A DNA stretch of 64,000 nucleotides from Ignavibacteria bacterium (GTDB lineage: Bacteria > Bacteroidota > Ignavibacteria > Kapaibacteriales > Kapaibacteriaceae): positions 2,600,207 through 2,664,206 of the forward strand of contig CP054181.1 in assembly GCA_015709655.1 (NCBI GenBank), read 5' to 3'. The number at the start of each line of letters is the position of its first letter. Positions within the stretch are counted from its first letter, which is position 1. The translations under genes were made by a program, and so were the position numbers. Below are positions 25,118-34,255 of the stretch, piece by piece. The notes beneath the pieces were generated by a model. That model was not told the origin of the DNA. It made no database searches and saw only the letters and a list, made by a program, of their open reading frames with translations.

Positions 25118-27139
25118 ATGAATACAATGCGAACACTTGAAGAACTAGAAACGAATACCTACGAAGCTACTAATAATGAAAACGATTCTGAGCTTAAACA
25201 ATGCATAACGGAATTAGAAAGCCTTACCTCGCCAAAAGCTGAAGCATTGATAGTGTATGCCAAAGCAAGTATTGAGTTGGTTGAACGCAGATATGCCGAA
25301 AGCACTGAGCTCTATCTACAAGCACTTAGCATGTTTGCTAAGGTAAACAATACACGAGGTATGGCATACTCGAACAATGGGGTTAGTGTATGCAAGTTCA
25401 TTTTAAGCAACTATCCTCAAGCTTTAGAATACTTTGAAGTTGCCCTTGAATTGTATGAAGAATTAGGTGACAAACATGGAATAGCGGCAGTAACCGGGAA
25501 CATTGGCAACGTGTATCTTTCGATGGGCAACTATCCTCAGGCTTTAGAATACTACGAGCAAACTTTACCATTGTATGAACGATTGGGCGATAAACGTGGA
25601 GAAGTAAAAATAGCCGGGAACATTGGCATTGTACACGGTCAAACCGGTAACTATCCTCAGGCCTTGGAATACTTTGAGCGAGCTCTAGCACTGTGTAAAG
25701 AATTGGGTATGAAAAGTACGATTGCAAATGTTACTGCATCCGTTGGTAACGTATATGGAAGAACAGGCAACTATCCACAGGCCTTAGAACACTACGAACG
25801 CGCTCTGGACCTATGTCAAGAATTGGACATGAAAAGTTCGATTGCACATGTAATCGGGACCATTGGCTTTGTATATAGTTCAATAGGCAGCTATCCAAAG
25901 GCTCTAGAATACTATGAGCGGGCTTTGGAGATGCATGAAGAATGGGGCGTGAGCAGAGAAATAGCACGTGATTTGGGAAGTATTGCGGAAATACAACTGG
26001 CAATGGGTAACTACGAAGCAGCCCTTTCAAGTGCACAGCGGGCCCTATCCATCAGTAAAGAACTAGGTATTTCAAATAGTACTTCTCGTTTCGTGAGCAT
26101 AGTCACGCACGCATATGTGGAGGCTGGTGATGTTGAACAAGCAGAAGAAACAATTGCCACGCTTAAAGATACCGTAATCGCAGAACCGGATGTTGCCGTT
26201 CGTGTTGAACACGCACGCTATGCCGTCCGCATTTGCAAAGGGGATAACGTAGGTGCGGCAGAAAGCCTGCGAAGAGCGCTGGAGATAGCTCAAAAACATG
26301 GCTTGAAACCAGAAGAAGCAGACACACAAAAGCTCCTTCGAGACCTCGCCCAGGAGAACAATGACCTTGCCGCCTATATCGAGCATAACAATGAATATAC
26401 CCGACTCACCGAAGAAATTAACGGCAAGGAAACCGCAGCGAAACTTGCCATACAGGCGAAGGAACAAGAGATGCGTGCAGAGCGAGAAGAGAGAGAACGT
26501 GAAAGGGCAATCTTATACTCAACTCTCCCAAGGAGCGTTGCGGATAGGATGGTGCAAGGCCAGAAAGTTAGCGGTGACGAGTATCACGAAGCAGCAGTAC
26601 TCTTTGCAGATATCACCGGCTTTACCAGGCATAGTAGTAATTTGTCTGCAACGCAGGTAACCGAGTTTCTTGCAAGTATCTTCACCGCATTCGATAAACT
26701 CTGCGAGCAGCACTCAGTAACCAAGGTTAAAACCATTGGCGACTCATACATGTGCTTCAAAGGCGATGGTGAAGCAGAGGAAAATGCAGATGCTATTGCC
26801 AAGGTGGCACTTGGAATAACCGATGCCAGCTTCACGTGGCCAAGTCCTGATCGAGCCGAAAATTCAATACCGGATTCGGTGCAGCTTCGCGTAGGCATCG
26901 CCATAGGTCCTGCCACAGCCGGCGTTATCGGCACCGACAGACTCCAGTACGATGTATGGGGTGACACCGTAAACGTTGCTTCCCGCATGGAAAGCACAGG
27001 CGAGCCCGGACGCATCCAGGTACATGAAACAATTGTTGAAGTGCTCGCCAAAGCCCCTTACACCTTCATCTCCCGTGGCGACGTTGAAGTAAAAGGGAAG
27101 GGGGCTGTACCAACCTGGTGGTTAGAGGTGGGTGACTGA
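25118..27139 (+). CDS. TPR-repeat class III adenylate cyclase (paralogue 5)
   Basis: 673 residues from the ATG at 25118. About residues 40-330 are very regular TPRs with near-identical 40-residue units (GNYPQALEYYE), then a helical domain, a coiled coil (EREERERERAILYSTLPRS) and the cyclase domain in about the last 200 residues. Catalytic motifs are intact: FADITGFTRHSS, TKVKTIGDSYM (adenine-selecting Lys), YDVWGDTVNVASRMES, ending VKGKGAVPTWWLE. It is soluble and predicted to make cAMP. As an intact long copy it is the reference used here to diagnose the lesions in paralogues 2-4. The near-identical TPR units look like recent internal repeat expansion. Output gene targets are unknown. Confidence 0.87.
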   Translation: MNTMRTLEELETNTYEATNNENDSELKQCITELESLTSPKAEALIVYAKASIELVERRYAESTELYLQALSMFAKVNNTRGMAYSNNGVSVCKFILSNYPQALEYFEVALELYEELGDKHGIAAVTGNIGNVYLSMGNYPQALEYYEQTLPLYERLGDKRGEVKIAGNIGIVHGQTGNYPQALEYFERALALCKELGMKSTIANVTASVGNVYGRTGNYPQALEHYERALDLCQELDMKSSIAHVIGTIGFVYSSIGSYPKALEYYERALEMHEEWGVSREIARDLGSIAEIQLAMGNYEAALSSAQRALSISKELGISNSTSRFVSIVTHAYVEAGDVEQAEETIATLKDTVIAEPDVAVRVEHARYAVRICKGDNVGAAESLRRALEIAQKHGLKPEEADTQKLLRDLAQENNDLAAYIEHNNEYTRLTEEINGKETAAKLAIQAKEQEMRAEREERERERAILYSTLPRSVADRMVQGQKVSGDEYHEAAVLFADITGFTRHSSNLSATQVTEFLASIFTAFDKLCEQHSVTKVKTIGDSYMCFKGDGEAEENADAIAKVALGITDASFTWPSPDRAENSIPDSVQLRVGIAIGPATAGVIGTDRLQYDVWGDTVNVASRMESTGEPGRIQVHETIVEVLAKAPYTFISRGDVEVKGKGAVPTWWLEVGD

Positions 27140-27177
27140 AGAATCTTATGGTGTCCTGCCTTACTCGTGTCAGCTTA

Positions 27178-27876
27178 TCACTCAGTTTGCGTAGCATCCC
27201 GGCTATTAATATTCACTGAATCAGAGTCATTACACATTCCGTTAAGGAGAGCATAGTGTACAAGCTCCTGGACGGTATGAATGTCAAGTGCCGTCATAAT
27301 GTTTTTTCGATGTGCTTCGATGGTGTGGGTACTTCGGTGTAAGTGATCGGCAATTTGGCGAGTGGTCATGCAATCACAGCCAACGAGCTTTACAATCAGC
27401 CGTTCAGTAGGAGTAAGATCTACTCGCGGGAAGCCAGTCTTGGGTGCCGAAGCAACAGGAGTAGGAATTACAGCAAGACCATTCATGACGTTGGTAATAA
27501 GAGTGTGAATTTCTTCGCTACCGCTGTTTTTGTAGAGTAGGGCATTCGCTCCAGCCTGATGTGCTTTTGTGTTCACTAACTCGGTATTGTGCATCGTATA
27601 GAACACAACCTTGATTGACGAGCGCAATGCCTTCACGGCCTTACATACCTGCAACCCGTTCATTCCGGGCATTTCGAAATCAGTAACTACTACGTCAACG
27701 TCGTTGAGCAGTGCTTGTATCTCGATGAGCCCCTTTTCAGGATCGGTTGCTGTACCGATGACCTTAATACGAGGCGACAGTGAAAGATCATGACGTAAGC
27801 CGTCAAGAATAACCGGGTGATCGTCTATACAATACACTCTTATTGGTTGCTTTGGATTTACATCAGTGATAGTCAT
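27178..27876 (-). CDS. NarL/FixJ-family response regulator
   Basis: 232 residues. The receiver domain (about 12-130) has acidic residues CIDDH (18-20), the phosphoacceptor D66 in VVVTDFEMPGMNG, Thr in FYTMHN and the late Lys in LLYKNSG. The C-terminal LuxR-type helix-turn-helix is LTPTERLIVKLV to TRQIADHLHRSTHTIEAHRK. It should be phosphorylated by the kinase encoded five bases upstream. It lies tail-to-tail with the last cyclase gene. Target promoters cannot be inferred. Confidence 0.9.
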   Translation of the reverse strand: MTITDVNPKQPIRVYCIDDHPVILDGLRHDLSLSPRIKVIGTATDPEKGLIEIQALLNDVDVVVTDFEMPGMNGLQVCKAVKALRSSIKVVFYTMHNTELVNTKAHQAGANALLYKNSGSEEIHTLITNVMNGLAVIPTPVASAPKTGFPRVDLTPTERLIVKLVGCDCMTTRQIADHLHRSTHTIEAHRKNIMTALDIHTVQELVHYALLNGMCNDSDSVNINSRDATQTE

Positions 27877-27881
27877 AATAG

Positions 27882-29711
27882 CTAATATCGGTTTTTGAAT
27901 GGAATTTCAATCGAAACAGATGTACCACGCCCCGGAGAGCTGTCGATTACTACGTTTCCGCTGTGTGCACTGGTACGAGCCTGAACAGAACGTAGCCCAA
28001 GCCCCTTTACCTGATTTGGATGATAATGAAAGCCACAACCGTCATCGTCAACGATGCAGCATACTTCGTTCGCATGCACAGTAATCTGGATATTAACATG
28101 GGTTGCATGGGCATGAACTACAATATTCTGCAGGAGGGTTTGGAGAATACGATAGATGGTACGGGCAATTGCATCAGTAAGTAGTAAAGCGTTACCACGC
28201 ATCTGCTTATTAAACATGAGGGATGGCACGGTTATCTGTATTGATTCAACCAGATCGTGAATCGCCGGTTTGAGAGTGCTCGCACTAATGTGGTGTGCGG
28301 TCAGAGTATGTGAGAGCCGACGCGTGCTTTCTGTTGCCTTGATCAGAGCTGTACGTATCACGTTTACGACGTCATTCTTTGTATCACTTTTTATTAAAGG
28401 AGAAAGCCGTTCAATACCCCGTAATGCCACCAGCAGGTCCTGACCGATTGAGTCATGGATGGTGATGCCGATTTCTTTGAGCATTTGTTCCTGAGTTTCT
28501 ACAATGACACTGGTTTGCTCTTTATGACGTTCAAGTTCCTTTGCAGCAAGTTCTCGTTCGTATTTAAGGCGCAGCTCTATTGTTGTTAAAGCGGATTCAT
28601 GTGCCGATTCTAATCGCTTTGTCTGCACGTTAGCCAATTCTTTAACAACTGCCTGAATCAGCGACTGCTCCGAAAGATCATCCATAAGTACTTGTAAAAA
28701 CAGAGCATATTCCTCTGTTAGTGCCACCTGTTCGGTAGAAGATTTTACACGAGCCAGAATCTGTAGCCCACGCTCAATGTTACCATCTAAGTCTGCCAGT
28801 CGTAACTGGACGTATCCCAGATCCAGCGAAATTTGAGGACTATTGTTCTCGGCTCCGATGCTCTCAAAGTATTGTATCTGTTGGCGTGCTTCCTGAATTT
28901 TGCCATTAGCAAGGTCAAGGTAGCATAATCCTATTTGCAACCGTATAATGTAGTTTACATCATCAGAATCAGTTAAGCATTGAAGCGCTTCACGATAGAG
29001 TGCTTCCGATTCCTGATTATCGTCTTTAAACGTTGCATTTATTGCCAGGTTGTGGAGAACAATAGCACGCTCCGGACCCGGCTTGTTGTAGGGTGGACTA
29101 TCCAACAACTGGTAATACAGTGCTGTTGCACCATCACGATCACCAGCATGTTGCATTGTTGTTGCAAGGTTCACCTTGAAGCCGGCTACCTGATAGATCG
29201 TACCATATTTCTGTACAGCATCCAAGGCAGCGATATATTCTGTTGTTGCAGTTCCAACATCGCCACTTGCAAGCATGAGCGATGCAATTTCGCCCGTACA
29301 TAAGGCCTCATCTAGGGGACGCTGAAGATCCTGAAAAATAGTACGTGCTTTAATCTGATGCGTAAGGGCAGATTCGAATTTGAAAACCAAACGCTCTGCC
29401 ACTCCTATTCTGTGGTGCCATGCTGCCTGAACGTCATCCCCAAGCCCCCTAACAGTCTCAGCAATTTCGGCAAGCACTGACAGAGCCTGTTCGGAGTTAT
29501 TCTTCAGACAGTACAGTCGGGAGGCAACAAATGCATGTGCAACACCCAGCTCTACAGACTCAGTCGGGTTAATTTGCTCGAGAAGTGTTGCCCCATGTTC
29601 AAAGTCACGAGATAAAACTGCCTGGTTTGCTTCGAAAAGTGTGCCCCACACTCCCGAAAGAGTGGATGTAGGCTGAAGTGAGTTTATGTCTGTAAGAAAC
29701 GTTGAAAGCAT
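27882..29711 (-). CDS. TPR-containing HisKA_3-type sensor histidine kinase
   Basis: 609 residues from the ATG at 29711 (MLSTFLTDINS); in-frame starts upstream (29771, 29789) cannot be excluded. The first 370 residues are TPR-like helical repeats, then a coiled coil (KYERELAAKELERHK), a dimerisation and phosphoacceptor box TIHDSIGQDLL with the His, and a C-terminal HATPase_c domain with DDDGCGF, GLGLRSVQAR and SSPGRGTSV. This is the NarX/DegS-type architecture that pairs with LuxR-type regulators. No transmembrane segment is seen, so it is a cytosolic sensor with TPRs as input, a parallel to the neighbouring TPR cyclases. It is co-transcribed with its regulator gene (five-base gap). Confidence 0.85.
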   Translation of the reverse strand: MLSTFLTDINSLQPTSTLSGVWGTLFEANQAVLSRDFEHGATLLEQINPTESVELGVAHAFVASRLYCLKNNSEQALSVLAEIAETVRGLGDDVQAAWHHRIGVAERLVFKFESALTHQIKARTIFQDLQRPLDEALCTGEIASLMLASGDVGTATTEYIAALDAVQKYGTIYQVAGFKVNLATTMQHAGDRDGATALYYQLLDSPPYNKPGPERAIVLHNLAINATFKDDNQESEALYREALQCLTDSDDVNYIIRLQIGLCYLDLANGKIQEARQQIQYFESIGAENNSPQISLDLGYVQLRLADLDGNIERGLQILARVKSSTEQVALTEEYALFLQVLMDDLSEQSLIQAVVKELANVQTKRLESAHESALTTIELRLKYERELAAKELERHKEQTSVIVETQEQMLKEIGITIHDSIGQDLLVALRGIERLSPLIKSDTKNDVVNVIRTALIKATESTRRLSHTLTAHHISASTLKPAIHDLVESIQITVPSLMFNKQMRGNALLLTDAIARTIYRILQTLLQNIVVHAHATHVNIQITVHANEVCCIVDDDGCGFHYHPNQVKGLGLRSVQARTSAHSGNVVIDSSPGRGTSVSIEIPFKNRY

Positions 29712-29789
29712 GAAATCGTACGAAATAACTGAATTCAGGGATAGTGCACTACAATTATATGCAAGATACATGATGGCGTAGTCTATCAA

Positions 29790-30233
29790 TCCCGGTACAG
29801 TGGATTCGGATGTGCGAGTTAACGAATATCGCTGTTGGTAGAACCGAGCGAAGTTAGCATTAGGTGGTGTTGCGGTATTATGAGGCTGACGATGTACCGG
29901 GAATGGTTAATGTGTCTGCACCGTATTGTGTCAGCAGGATCAGCAGCATTCTATGAACAATGATTCGCCCCTGACTGCATTAACACTTGAGATTGTTTCG
30001 CTTCTACCACGGTATGTTTTCGTTGATACACACTGAAGCAGTCCCTGCTGTGTATTTCGCACAGTACATACAGCCCTTGCTGGTGTAAGCTATTGGAAGA
30101 GCCTATTGTCAGCACGATGGGTACGTACAGCCGTTTATATAGCCGATCACTGAAAGCAGATCAGAGTGTGAGCCAGGGAAAATAGTATGGGTGTTTCTCT
30201 GCCTTCGTCCGTTGCACGAAGGGTATTGTATCT
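29790..30233. other. Intergenic region upstream of the TPR kinase
   Basis: About 440 bases with no gene I can support. A 27-codon frame at 29954-30037 has no recognisable product. The kinase promoter should lie near the left end. Confidence 0.35.
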
Positions 30234-30419
30234 TTATCTTGAATTTTCGCAGTCATCCAGATGGTTTTGCAGGTCATTAATCTCGAATTCCATATCTCGG
30301 ATCTGTGACTCCAAATCACTGATTTCGTTGCTTTTACTATCGTTGTCCGCTTCAAAGGTATTCACCTGCTCCTGCAGTTCATCGACGGTGTAACCGTACT
30401 CAGATACGTCTGGCTCAGT
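30234..30419 (-). pseudogene. C-terminal coiled-coil extension after an in-frame amber codon
   Basis: Directly after the TAG that ends the gene at 30420-30704, the same frame stays open for 61 codons to a TAA at 30234. It encodes an acidic heptad-rich segment (EYGYTVDELQEQV, SDLESQIRDMEFEIND) that continues the coiled coil of the upstream part. It has no start codon near its beginning, so it is either a read-through extension or the decayed tail of a once longer protein of about 156 residues. Confidence 0.5.
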
Positions 30420-30704
30420 CTATTGAGCTGTTTGCTCCAACTGCTGAATCTGCTCGCGGAGATTTGCAATTTCCTCCTCCAGAGTGTATACGTATAGATA
30501 AGTAGTTCCGGCGATCCAGAGAACAAAACAAGTTGTAATAAATACTTTTTGTGAGAATTCCAGCCCGCCCCACAACATTTTCATAGCAGTCACAAAACCC
30601 AATATATATAGTGCCGGTATAAAGACAATAAACTTGACTATTTCCGGAAATGATTCGATACGGTTAAAAAAACGCTCTAGCAGTTCTTCATCTTGAGAGC
30701 TCAT
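30420..30704 (-). CDS. Small membrane protein with C-terminal coiled coil
   Basis: 94 residues. A charged N terminus (MSSQDEELLERFFNR) is followed by two hydrophobic segments, about residues 23-45 and 52-73, and a short coiled coil (TLEEEIANLREQIQQLEQTAQ) ending at TAG 30420-30422. The frame stays open beyond the TAG for 61 more codons of coiled coil. Function unknown; the shape resembles small membrane-anchored scaffold proteins. It lies upstream on the same strand as, but is separated by 81 bases from, the DprA-like gene that precedes it in coordinates. Confidence 0.6.
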   Translation of the reverse strand: MSSQDEELLERFFNRIESFPEIVKFIVFIPALYILGFVTAMKMLWGGLEFSQKVFITTCFVLWIAGTTYLYVYTLEEEIANLREQIQQLEQTAQ

Positions 30705-30784
30705 GATATCTCATCCTCCACTGATGTGTATTTTTATACGTGGCCAATTGGATACGCACAGCCACTTCTAAGTTGGATTGTTAG

Positions 30785-31651
30785 TTAAAAGAGTTGACCC
30801 TGTGCAAGGGTAGGGGGCTTTGTAAGAGTAATCGATGTGTCCGGAGCAGTACCATGTGTGATTGCAGTAAACCCTGACTTCGTTGCATAATCAATTGCGT
30901 CCTGAGTTCCGCTCTGTTTTCCTTCGGTCGTCACCGGTGGATAGGCAACGATAATCTTATTAGAGAGTGCTACGATAATTTTATTTCGTGCCATTGCAAG
31001 GCCTCCACGGAAGCCTTGACCTGGCGGGTAGGGAAACACGATGAGTTGCTTCCTGGCTGCCTGGATAGTATTGGCATTTACTACCGGGATGACTACTGTC
31101 CACCCTCCTTCGTTCTGTGCTGCCATGGTTGCTGTATTGTCAACTCCCTTGGCGCCACCGCTAACAGTTACGGTGTTGGTGCGGACGTTGTTGAGAGCTG
31201 CTGCCCTGGCTGATGCTAACCCGGCTTCGGGGGTGTCCCGCGGACCGATTACGGCCGTCCAGTCAAGATCTTCAGGCGGAGGCTCTCCGGTTGCGATAAA
31301 CATTTGCTGGAGCTTTTCACGAGCGCTGATTTCCCAGTAATGCTGGGGAAGCGAGGTGTCACCCGGGCAAATAATCCATCTGTTCAGGTCGTGAAGTTCC
31401 TCAAACCTGTTAAGTGTTTCCTGTGTAAGCACTTTCTGAATCGAATCCTGGTACACCAGGGGAAGATCTGTTTGAGAAAGTTGCCAGTTTCGCTGAATAC
31501 AGTTGATAAAGTCGGAACCGACTTGCTCATCAGAAGAACTCTTCCCGTTAATCGCAGTGACAATTTCCCGAATCTTCACCGGACCGATGCCTTTTGCCAG
31601 CAGCATGGTGTAGTAAAAGAACTGACGCTCTCTTGATGATTGGATAGTCAT
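30785..31651 (-). CDS. DprA/Smf-like Rossmann protein
   Basis: 288 residues from the ATG at 31651, which overlaps the phosphoribosyltransferase stop by four bases (ATGA). The N-terminal half is helical (LLAKGIGPVKIREI, like the helix-hairpin of DprA); the C-terminal half shows DprA-type motifs WTAVIGPRDTP, VSGGAKGVDNTA and GGLAMARNKIIVALS, corresponding to the GSR, SGxAxGID and RN blocks of DprA. It lacks the normal DprA wording at several points and its tail differs, so it is a DprA-like protein rather than clearly the transformation RecA loader. Tight coupling to a PRTase gene suggests a two-component module, possibly toxin-antitoxin or defence (inference). Confidence 0.65.
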   Translation of the reverse strand: MTIQSSRERQFFYYTMLLAKGIGPVKIREIVTAINGKSSSDEQVGSDFINCIQRNWQLSQTDLPLVYQDSIQKVLTQETLNRFEELHDLNRWIICPGDTSLPQHYWEISAREKLQQMFIATGEPPPEDLDWTAVIGPRDTPEAGLASARAAALNNVRTNTVTVSGGAKGVDNTATMAAQNEGGWTVVIPVVNANTIQAARKQLIVFPYPPGQGFRGGLAMARNKIIVALSNKIIVAYPPVTTEGKQSGTQDAIDYATKSGFTAITHGTAPDTSITLTKPPTLAQGQLF

Positions 31652-32106
31652 GAATATGCTCCCACCTTTGCACCGCAAATTACGTACACATGACTGATAC
31701 CGCCTTTCTCTTTTAGCACCTTGGCAACAGAGTCAAGCGTCGCACCGGTTTCCACCACGTCGTCAACCACTAAAACAGATTTTCCTTCATACCGCCGGTC
31801 GGTAACTGAGAAGACGTTCTCTAACATCTTGACCCGAATCTCGTAGTTGGGCAACCCCTTTATAACGTCCGTTTTCAATGTTTTTCGGAGTATGGTATCA
31901 TCGTATGGTACATGGATTCCCACCGCTATCTGCCGGGCAAGTTCCAGTGCCGGCTGAAAGGGACGATCCAGCTTTGATGGCGGTACCGGGATTACTGCAT
32001 CGAAGCATGATTTGTCCTTGTCCAGCTCTTTGAGTCTGCTGTTGATTTGATTAACCATCAATTCTGCAAGAGTGAGAAGCGCACTACGATTGAAGCAGTA
32101 CTTCAT
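31648..32106 (-). CDS. Phosphoribosyltransferase-domain protein (ComF-like)
   Basis: 152 residues. The PRPP-binding motif VLVVDDVVETGATL (about residues 110-123) is canonical for type I phosphoribosyltransferases, and AVIPVPPSKLDRPFQP near residue 40 resembles the ComFC/amidophosphoribosyltransferase-like family. No N-terminal zinc ribbon as in ComFC is present. The last four bases overlap the start of the DprA-like gene, and a 51-codon frame lies 24 bases upstream. ComF and DprA both belong to natural competence, but here the compact two-gene unit looks more like an accessory cassette. The substrate is unknown. Confidence 0.72.
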   Translation of the reverse strand: MKYCFNRSALLTLAELMVNQINSRLKELDKDKSCFDAVIPVPPSKLDRPFQPALELARQIAVGIHVPYDDTILRKTLKTDVIKGLPNYEIRVKMLENVFSVTDRRYEGKSVLVVDDVVETGATLDSVAKVLKEKGGISHVYVICGAKVGAYS

Positions 32107-32130
32107 CTGATAGATTAGCTCTCCAATAAC

Positions 32131-32286
32131 TCAACGCAAATACTTGTCATCTTCGGGATTGTGGTACGAGTACTTTCCCATTGCCCAGCCTGTATCAAAA
32201 CTGTTTATGGTTCTGAATTTGGAATTATATTCCTTGCCTATTCTGATGGGTTCCTCAGAATTCGAATCAGTGTTGTGGTTGCTCAT
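32131..32286 (-). CDS. Possible small protein upstream of the PRTase gene
   Basis: A 51-codon frame starting MSNHNTDSNSEE and ending DDKYLR, with an acidic polar N terminus and aromatic C-terminal half (NSFDTGWAMGKYSYHNPE). Codon use looks coding, it is in phase with operon logic (24 bases from the PRTase start) and it fills the otherwise empty gap to the T9SS protein. No family recognised. It could be a small partner of the PRTase/DprA pair. Confidence 0.45.
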   Translation of the reverse strand: MSNHNTDSNSEEPIRIGKEYNSKFRTINSFDTGWAMGKYSYHNPEDDKYLR

Positions 32287-32333
32287 AATAACCTACTTGG
32301 TGTGGTGTTACTGAATAATATAAGAAATGGTAA

Positions 32334-34235
32334 TTATCGTTCAATCATTAGCGGGAGTTCAATAACGCTGCTTTTCCGTATGATGCGGACGCTGTAGCGT
32401 CCGGCAGCCATGGTTTGCGGAATGACAAATGTTGCTGTGTCCGAAGCGGCTTCAAACTGTTGCATTGCCCTGCGACCTTCCAGGTCGTACATGATTACGA
32501 TGTCGCCAGCTTCAAGGTTGCTGACTGTTACGCCTCCCGCCGGTTGCGCGGGATTGGGATAGATAGCGGCTTTGACGTTGATGTTCTTGTCGGTTTGCTG
32601 TGTGCTTGACGGCTCAAGACTGCAGTAGCTGCTCAGACCCGGGTCGGCATAGTTCATGGCAAAGCCCCCTTCCATTGTATTGATGATAAATTCGTATATG
32701 GCATGGGGCTTGGACTCACGTATGCTGCTGTCCCAACCCGTAACTCCGTTGGTGACGATGGAGGTGTCGTTGCTGACGTCGATACCGTTTCGATACACCG
32801 TTGGCCTGCGCGTGTAATCGTGCCAAACCCAGATTCCCCAGTGCTCGGCACCGTTGCCGGTGAACAGTTCAAACAGGTTGTAACAGGTTGCGTTGTCGGC
32901 TTCTTCGTTGCAGTACACCCAGTCGTTTACGATGTGCAGCTTGCCGTTGCAGTACTGTGCGTACAGGTCGGAATATTTCCCGTTGGCAGGCAGGATGCCA
33001 TCCAATTCGCCTTCGGTAAACGCGCCGTCAACGGTGCCGACACCTGTGCATGTGCTTATATGCTGTTCCATGCTGCCAAGACGGTACGTGGCGGTGTTGC
33101 CCGAAAGTTCACGGGTGAGAGTGTTAGGCTCGGTTTCGAGCCCTACCACGCCACTATTGGGGATGTAGCGCTCTGACTGACGGGTTGTGACTCCATCGTT
33201 AGAAAAATAGGCAAGGCGTATGTGTGGCTCACGTACCAGACCATAACCATCGATACCATCCTTGTCGCACTCCAGACCAACGGTTGTCGAGGGGGCTGTC
33301 TCGACTGGGTCGGAATTTATCGGCAGGAAGAATAGTCCTACGCTTGCCCGGACGCCAAACTCATACATGGTGTGTGGCGTAGTATCGGAAGGCGATGTAC
33401 CAAAACCGAAGGCTCCGCCACGCACGATCGTGGTATCGTCGGTTACATCATTGCCATTTAGCATCACGATAACCGGGCGTGCTGTGTCGTGAGTGACCTT
33501 TATCAGCCATGCTTCCTGACTATTGCCAGTGCTAAAGCCGAAGAGGTTGTAGCAATTCTGCTGGTAGGTCCCTGTACCGATCAGCCAGTCGTTCATCAGG
33601 TACATGGTCTGGGTTTGCGGACAGTAGTCCAGATACATGTGTGAGAAGCGTCCAATAAGCGGTGCGATACTACTCCATTCGCGTTCGTTGTTCTTTAGTG
33701 TTGTAAACGATCCGTCGATTACATGACGCTCTTCACAGGGAAGCGTGCCAACGCTGCCACCATTGGGATGCGTCTTCGGAGTGTATGAATACGGTCTTCT
33801 GTCGGCTTTGTGCAGATCTTGCCGCGGGCCGTCCTGTGTACGCGGATCCGGATCTGCCTTGTTGACGCCCTGATCCAGTGTGTCGCGATGGTCTATAAGT
33901 TGAAGTGTTGTTTCGGCATACGGCCCGTCGGTAACACACACTGCAAGAGTTGCCGGAATACCTGCTGTAACTCCTGGTAACAGCACTGTAAGGCCATGGT
34001 TTGTTTTCGAGAGAACTGTTGCTTCAACGCCATTAAGGTACACGTGAAACCGCTGTAACGCTGCATTGGGCCAGTCGGACTCAGGGACGGCAGTTATGGT
34101 GACAGACTGATTGCTTTCTGCAAGAGCCGGTGCCTGAATGTTGAACGTGTAGGTTGGCATTTCACACTGACCAAACAGGTTTGATGAAGTCAGGATGATT
34201 ACGATTGCCATGCAGTTGAAAATGATATTTTTCAT
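32334..34235 (-). CDS. Secreted protein with duplicated domain and T9SS sorting signal
   Basis: 633 residues. A signal peptide occupies residues 1-22 (MKNIIFNCMAIVIIL...FGQC). After a short Ig-like region come two related domains of about 150 residues, each with GKYSDLYxxYC or GRFSHMYLDYC, NDW, CYNLF, FSTGN/LFTGN and a HDTARP/HDYTRRP strand, ending HTMYEF or HAIYEF: an internal duplication. The C terminus (AAIYPNPAQPAGG, LYDLEGRR-like MYDLEGRR, GRYSVRII) is a type A T9SS sorting domain, so the protein should reach the cell surface or medium. It lies downstream of another T9SS cargo gene after 20 bases. Binding partner unknown. Confidence 0.75.
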   Translation of the reverse strand: MKNIIFNCMAIVIILTSSNLFGQCEMPTYTFNIQAPALAESNQSVTITAVPESDWPNAALQRFHVYLNGVEATVLSKTNHGLTVLLPGVTAGIPATLAVCVTDGPYAETTLQLIDHRDTLDQGVNKADPDPRTQDGPRQDLHKADRRPYSYTPKTHPNGGSVGTLPCEERHVIDGSFTTLKNNEREWSSIAPLIGRFSHMYLDYCPQTQTMYLMNDWLIGTGTYQQNCYNLFGFSTGNSQEAWLIKVTHDTARPVIVMLNGNDVTDDTTIVRGGAFGFGTSPSDTTPHTMYEFGVRASVGLFFLPINSDPVETAPSTTVGLECDKDGIDGYGLVREPHIRLAYFSNDGVTTRQSERYIPNSGVVGLETEPNTLTRELSGNTATYRLGSMEQHISTCTGVGTVDGAFTEGELDGILPANGKYSDLYAQYCNGKLHIVNDWVYCNEEADNATCYNLFELFTGNGAEHWGIWVWHDYTRRPTVYRNGIDVSNDTSIVTNGVTGWDSSIRESKPHAIYEFIINTMEGGFAMNYADPGLSSYCSLEPSSTQQTDKNINVKAAIYPNPAQPAGGVTVSNLEAGDIVIMYDLEGRRAMQQFEAASDTATFVIPQTMAAGRYSVRIIRKSSVIELPLMIER

Positions 34236-34255
34236 GATATTATTTCCTTTCTCAA

